DNA from: CAIOSQ01 sp044359885
Lineage (GTDB): Bacteria > Pseudomonadota > Alphaproteobacteria > CACIAM-22H2
Direction: 5' to 3'
DNA length: 8,044 nucleotides
NCBI GenBank assembly: GCA_044359885.1
Contig: JBIKLI010000201.1
Span: 1-8,044, forward strand
Each line of letters opens with the position of its first letter. The stretch's first letter is position 1. The notes beneath the pieces are model-generated. The model did not search any database. It was not told where the DNA came from and saw nothing but the letters and a program-made list of their open reading frames with translations. A program made the position numbers and the translations under genes. This document shows positions 6,233-8,044 of the stretch, piece after piece.

Positions 6233-8038
6233 ATGTCGTCGTCGACCGCCGCCGCCCCGCCGCCGTCACCCAGCGCCGTGATCCTGCGGGTCGCCCCGTA
6301 TCTCTGGCGCGAACAGACGGCGGGACTGCGGGTGCGCATCTTCCTGGCGCTGGGGCTGCTGCTGGGCGCCAAGCTCGCCACCCTCGGCGTGCCGGTTCTC
6401 TACAAGCGGGCGGTCGATGCGCTCAGCGTGCGCGACGCCATCCTGATCGTGCCGATCGGACTGATCGTCGCCTATGGCGGCGCCCGGATCCTTGCTGCCA
6501 CGATGCAGGAGCTGCGCACGATGATCTTCGACCCGGTGGCGCAGCATGGCGTCCATCGGCTGGCGCTGGAGACGTTCCGCCATCTGCATCGCCTGAGCCT
6601 GCGCTTCCATCTCGACCGCCAGACCGGCGGATTGTCGCGGGCGATCGAGCGCGGCATCAACGCGGTTGAGAACCTCGTCTACTACCTGGTCTTCCAGATC
6701 GCGCCGACCCTGCTCGAGATCCTGATGGTCAGCCTGCTGCTCTGGTGGCTCTACGACTGGCGCTACGCCGCGACGACCTTCGCCACGATCGCCGCCTATG
6801 CCGGCTGGACGCTGGCGATCACCCAGTGGCGGCTGGTCTACCGGCGGCGCATGCTGGAGGCGGAGAGCGAGGCCAACGCCAAGGCCGTCGACAGCCTGCT
6901 CAACTACGAGACCGTGAAGTACTTCGGCAACGAGGCCCACGAGGCGCGGCGCTTCGACGTGTCGCTGTCGGCCTACGAGCGCGCCGCGATCTGGAGCGCC
7001 AACACGCTGTCGCTGCTGAACATCGGCCAGGCCGCGATCATCGCGGTCGGGGTCACGATGGTCATGCTGCTCGCGGCCTCGGGCGTGGCGGCCGGCGAGA
7101 CCGGCGTCGGCGATTTCGTCATGGTCAACGCCTATCTGATCCAGCTCTACCTGCCTCTCAACTTCCTCGGCACGATGTATCGCGAGCTGCGGCAGGCCCT
7201 GACCGATCTCGGTCAGATGCTGCGGCTGCTGGGCGAGGGCGTCGAGGTCGAGGACCGGCCGGACGCGCCGGCGCTGGCGGTCGCAGGCGGCACGGTCTGC
7301 TTCCGCGACGTCCGTTTCGGCTATGACGGTCGCCGGGAGATCCTGCGCGGCGTGTCCTTCGAGGTGCCGGCCGGCCGCAGTCTTGCGATCGTCGGACCCA
7401 GCGGGGCAGGCAAGTCGACGATCGCGCGGCTGCTGTTCCGGTTCTACGACGTCTCGGACGGCGCGATCCTGATCGACGGCCAGGATCTTCGCGCGGTGAC
7501 CCAGGATTCGCTGCGCGCGGCGATCGGGATCGTTCCCCAGGACACGGTGCTGTTCAACGACACGATCTTCTACAACATCGCCTATGGCCGCCCGAGCGCG
7601 TCGCCGGCCGAGGTCGAGGAGGCCGCCAGGCTGGCGCGCATCCATGATTTCGTCATGGCGCTGCCGGACGGTTACCAGACGCGCGTCGGCGAGCGCGGTC
7701 TCAAGCTTTCGGGTGGAGAGCGCCAGCGCGTGGCCATCGCGCGAACCATCCTCAAGCGCCCGCGCGTCCTGATCTTCGACGAGGCGACGTCGGCGCTGGA
7801 CACCCGTACCGAGCGCGCGATCCAGGATTCGCTGCGCGCGATCTCGCGCGACGTCACGACGCTGATGATCGCGCATCGGCTGTCGACCGTGGTCGACGCC
7901 GACGAGATCATCGTCCTTCAGGACGGCGCGGTCGCCGAGCGCGGCGACCATGCGGGGCTGCTGGCGCGCGGCGGCGTCTATGCGCGCATGTGGGCGCAGC
8001 AGGCCGAGGCCCGCGACGAGGACCACGGGCCGGGCTGA
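6233..8038 (+). CDS. Atm1-type ABC exporter (ABCB7/HMT-like half-transporter)
   Basis: Inner-membrane ABC half-transporter, with a membrane domain and an ATPase domain in one 601-residue chain that works as a homodimer. Relatives (mitochondrial Atm1/ABCB7, bacterial Atm1 and AtmA) export glutathione-linked compounds connected with Fe-S maturation or heavy-metal detoxification. Atm1-specific features are FHLDRQTGGLSR (125-136), NYETVKYFGNE (224-234), the LNIGQ segment with N263 and Q266 spaced like the glutathione-contacting Asn/Gln pair in Novosphingobium Atm1, and LPLNFLGTMYRE. The ATPase domain is intact: Walker A GPSGAGKST (388-396), Q-loop Q436, signature LSGGE (492-496), Walker B VLIFDE ending at E517, and H-loop H548. 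The start at 6233 gives the MSSST, proline-rich N-terminus typical of alphaproteobacterial members, but its ribosome site is weak. An ATG at 6164 with GAAGGG about 6 nt upstream would add 23 residues and leave little promoter room. The family call is firm; the substrate is inferred. Confidence 0.95.
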   Translation: MSSSTAAAPPPSPSAVILRVAPYLWREQTAGLRVRIFLALGLLLGAKLATLGVPVLYKRAVDALSVRDAILIVPIGLIVAYGGARILAATMQELRTMIFDPVAQHGVHRLALETFRHLHRLSLRFHLDRQTGGLSRAIERGINAVENLVYYLVFQIAPTLLEILMVSLLLWWLYDWRYAATTFATIAAYAGWTLAITQWRLVYRRRMLEAESEANAKAVDSLLNYETVKYFGNEAHEARRFDVSLSAYERAAIWSANTLSLLNIGQAAIIAVGVTMVMLLAASGVAAGETGVGDFVMVNAYLIQLYLPLNFLGTMYRELRQALTDLGQMLRLLGEGVEVEDRPDAPALAVAGGTVCFRDVRFGYDGRREILRGVSFEVPAGRSLAIVGPSGAGKSTIARLLFRFYDVSDGAILIDGQDLRAVTQDSLRAAIGIVPQDTVLFNDTIFYNIAYGRPSASPAEVEEAARLARIHDFVMALPDGYQTRVGERGLKLSGGERQRVAIARTILKRPRVLIFDEATSALDTRTERAIQDSLRAISRDVTTLMIAHRLSTVVDADEIIVLQDGAVAERGDHAGLLARGGVYARMWAQQAEARDEDHGPG

Positions 8039-8044
8039 GGGCAC

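Noticed and set aside
6266..8044. Long open frame of 592 codons on the minus strand opposite the ABC exporter
   Set aside because: Low-complexity Arg/Asp/Gln-rich product with no recognisable domain; the plus strand encodes all ABC motifs in order.

Overview
The window is a GC-rich, densely packed stretch of bacterial chromosome. The codon bias, the proline-rich N-terminus and motifs of the Atm1-type ABC exporter, and the Tat-like signal on a TctC protein together suggest an alphaproteobacterium, for example one of the Rhodospirillales-like or Rhodobacterales-like groups. That is an inference from style; no rRNA or other marker gene is present. I see no mobile element, CRISPR array, tRNA or rRNA.

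Layout. Positions 68-3113 (+) hold a two-gene TRAP transporter of the TAXI type: a periplasmic TAXI solute-binding protein followed by a fused (DctQ-like plus DctM-like) permease. Positions 3126-6140 (-) hold a complete tripartite tricarboxylate transporter (TTT) operon in the order tctC-tctB-tctA, read right to left. The two operons converge, and only 12 bp separate the permease stop from the tctA stop. Positions 6233-8038 (+) hold an Atm1-family ABC exporter half-transporter, divergent from tctC across a 92-bp gap.

How the genes work together. The TAXI and TTT systems are unrelated in sequence but share a design: an abundant periplasmic binding protein delivers organic anions to a secondary, ion-driven permease. 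Both are probably used to scavenge carboxylates, but the substrates cannot be read from the sequence. The Atm1-type exporter is a different kind of protein, for glutathione-linked, Fe-S-related or heavy-metal-related export. Nothing ties it functionally to its neighbours except the shared divergent promoter region.

The most notable structure outside the genes is at the two junctions between a binding-protein gene and its membrane-protein genes. Each is a gap of about 85 nt filled by a strong GC-rich hairpin: 1070-1110 in the TAXI operon and 5104-5136 in the TTT operon. The second is followed by a TTTT run on the coding strand. This looks like the same differential-expression device occurring in both operons. 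The divergent tctC/exporter gap contains a perfect 14-bp palindrome that could be an operator. I found no convincing novel biological system; the genes belong to known families.
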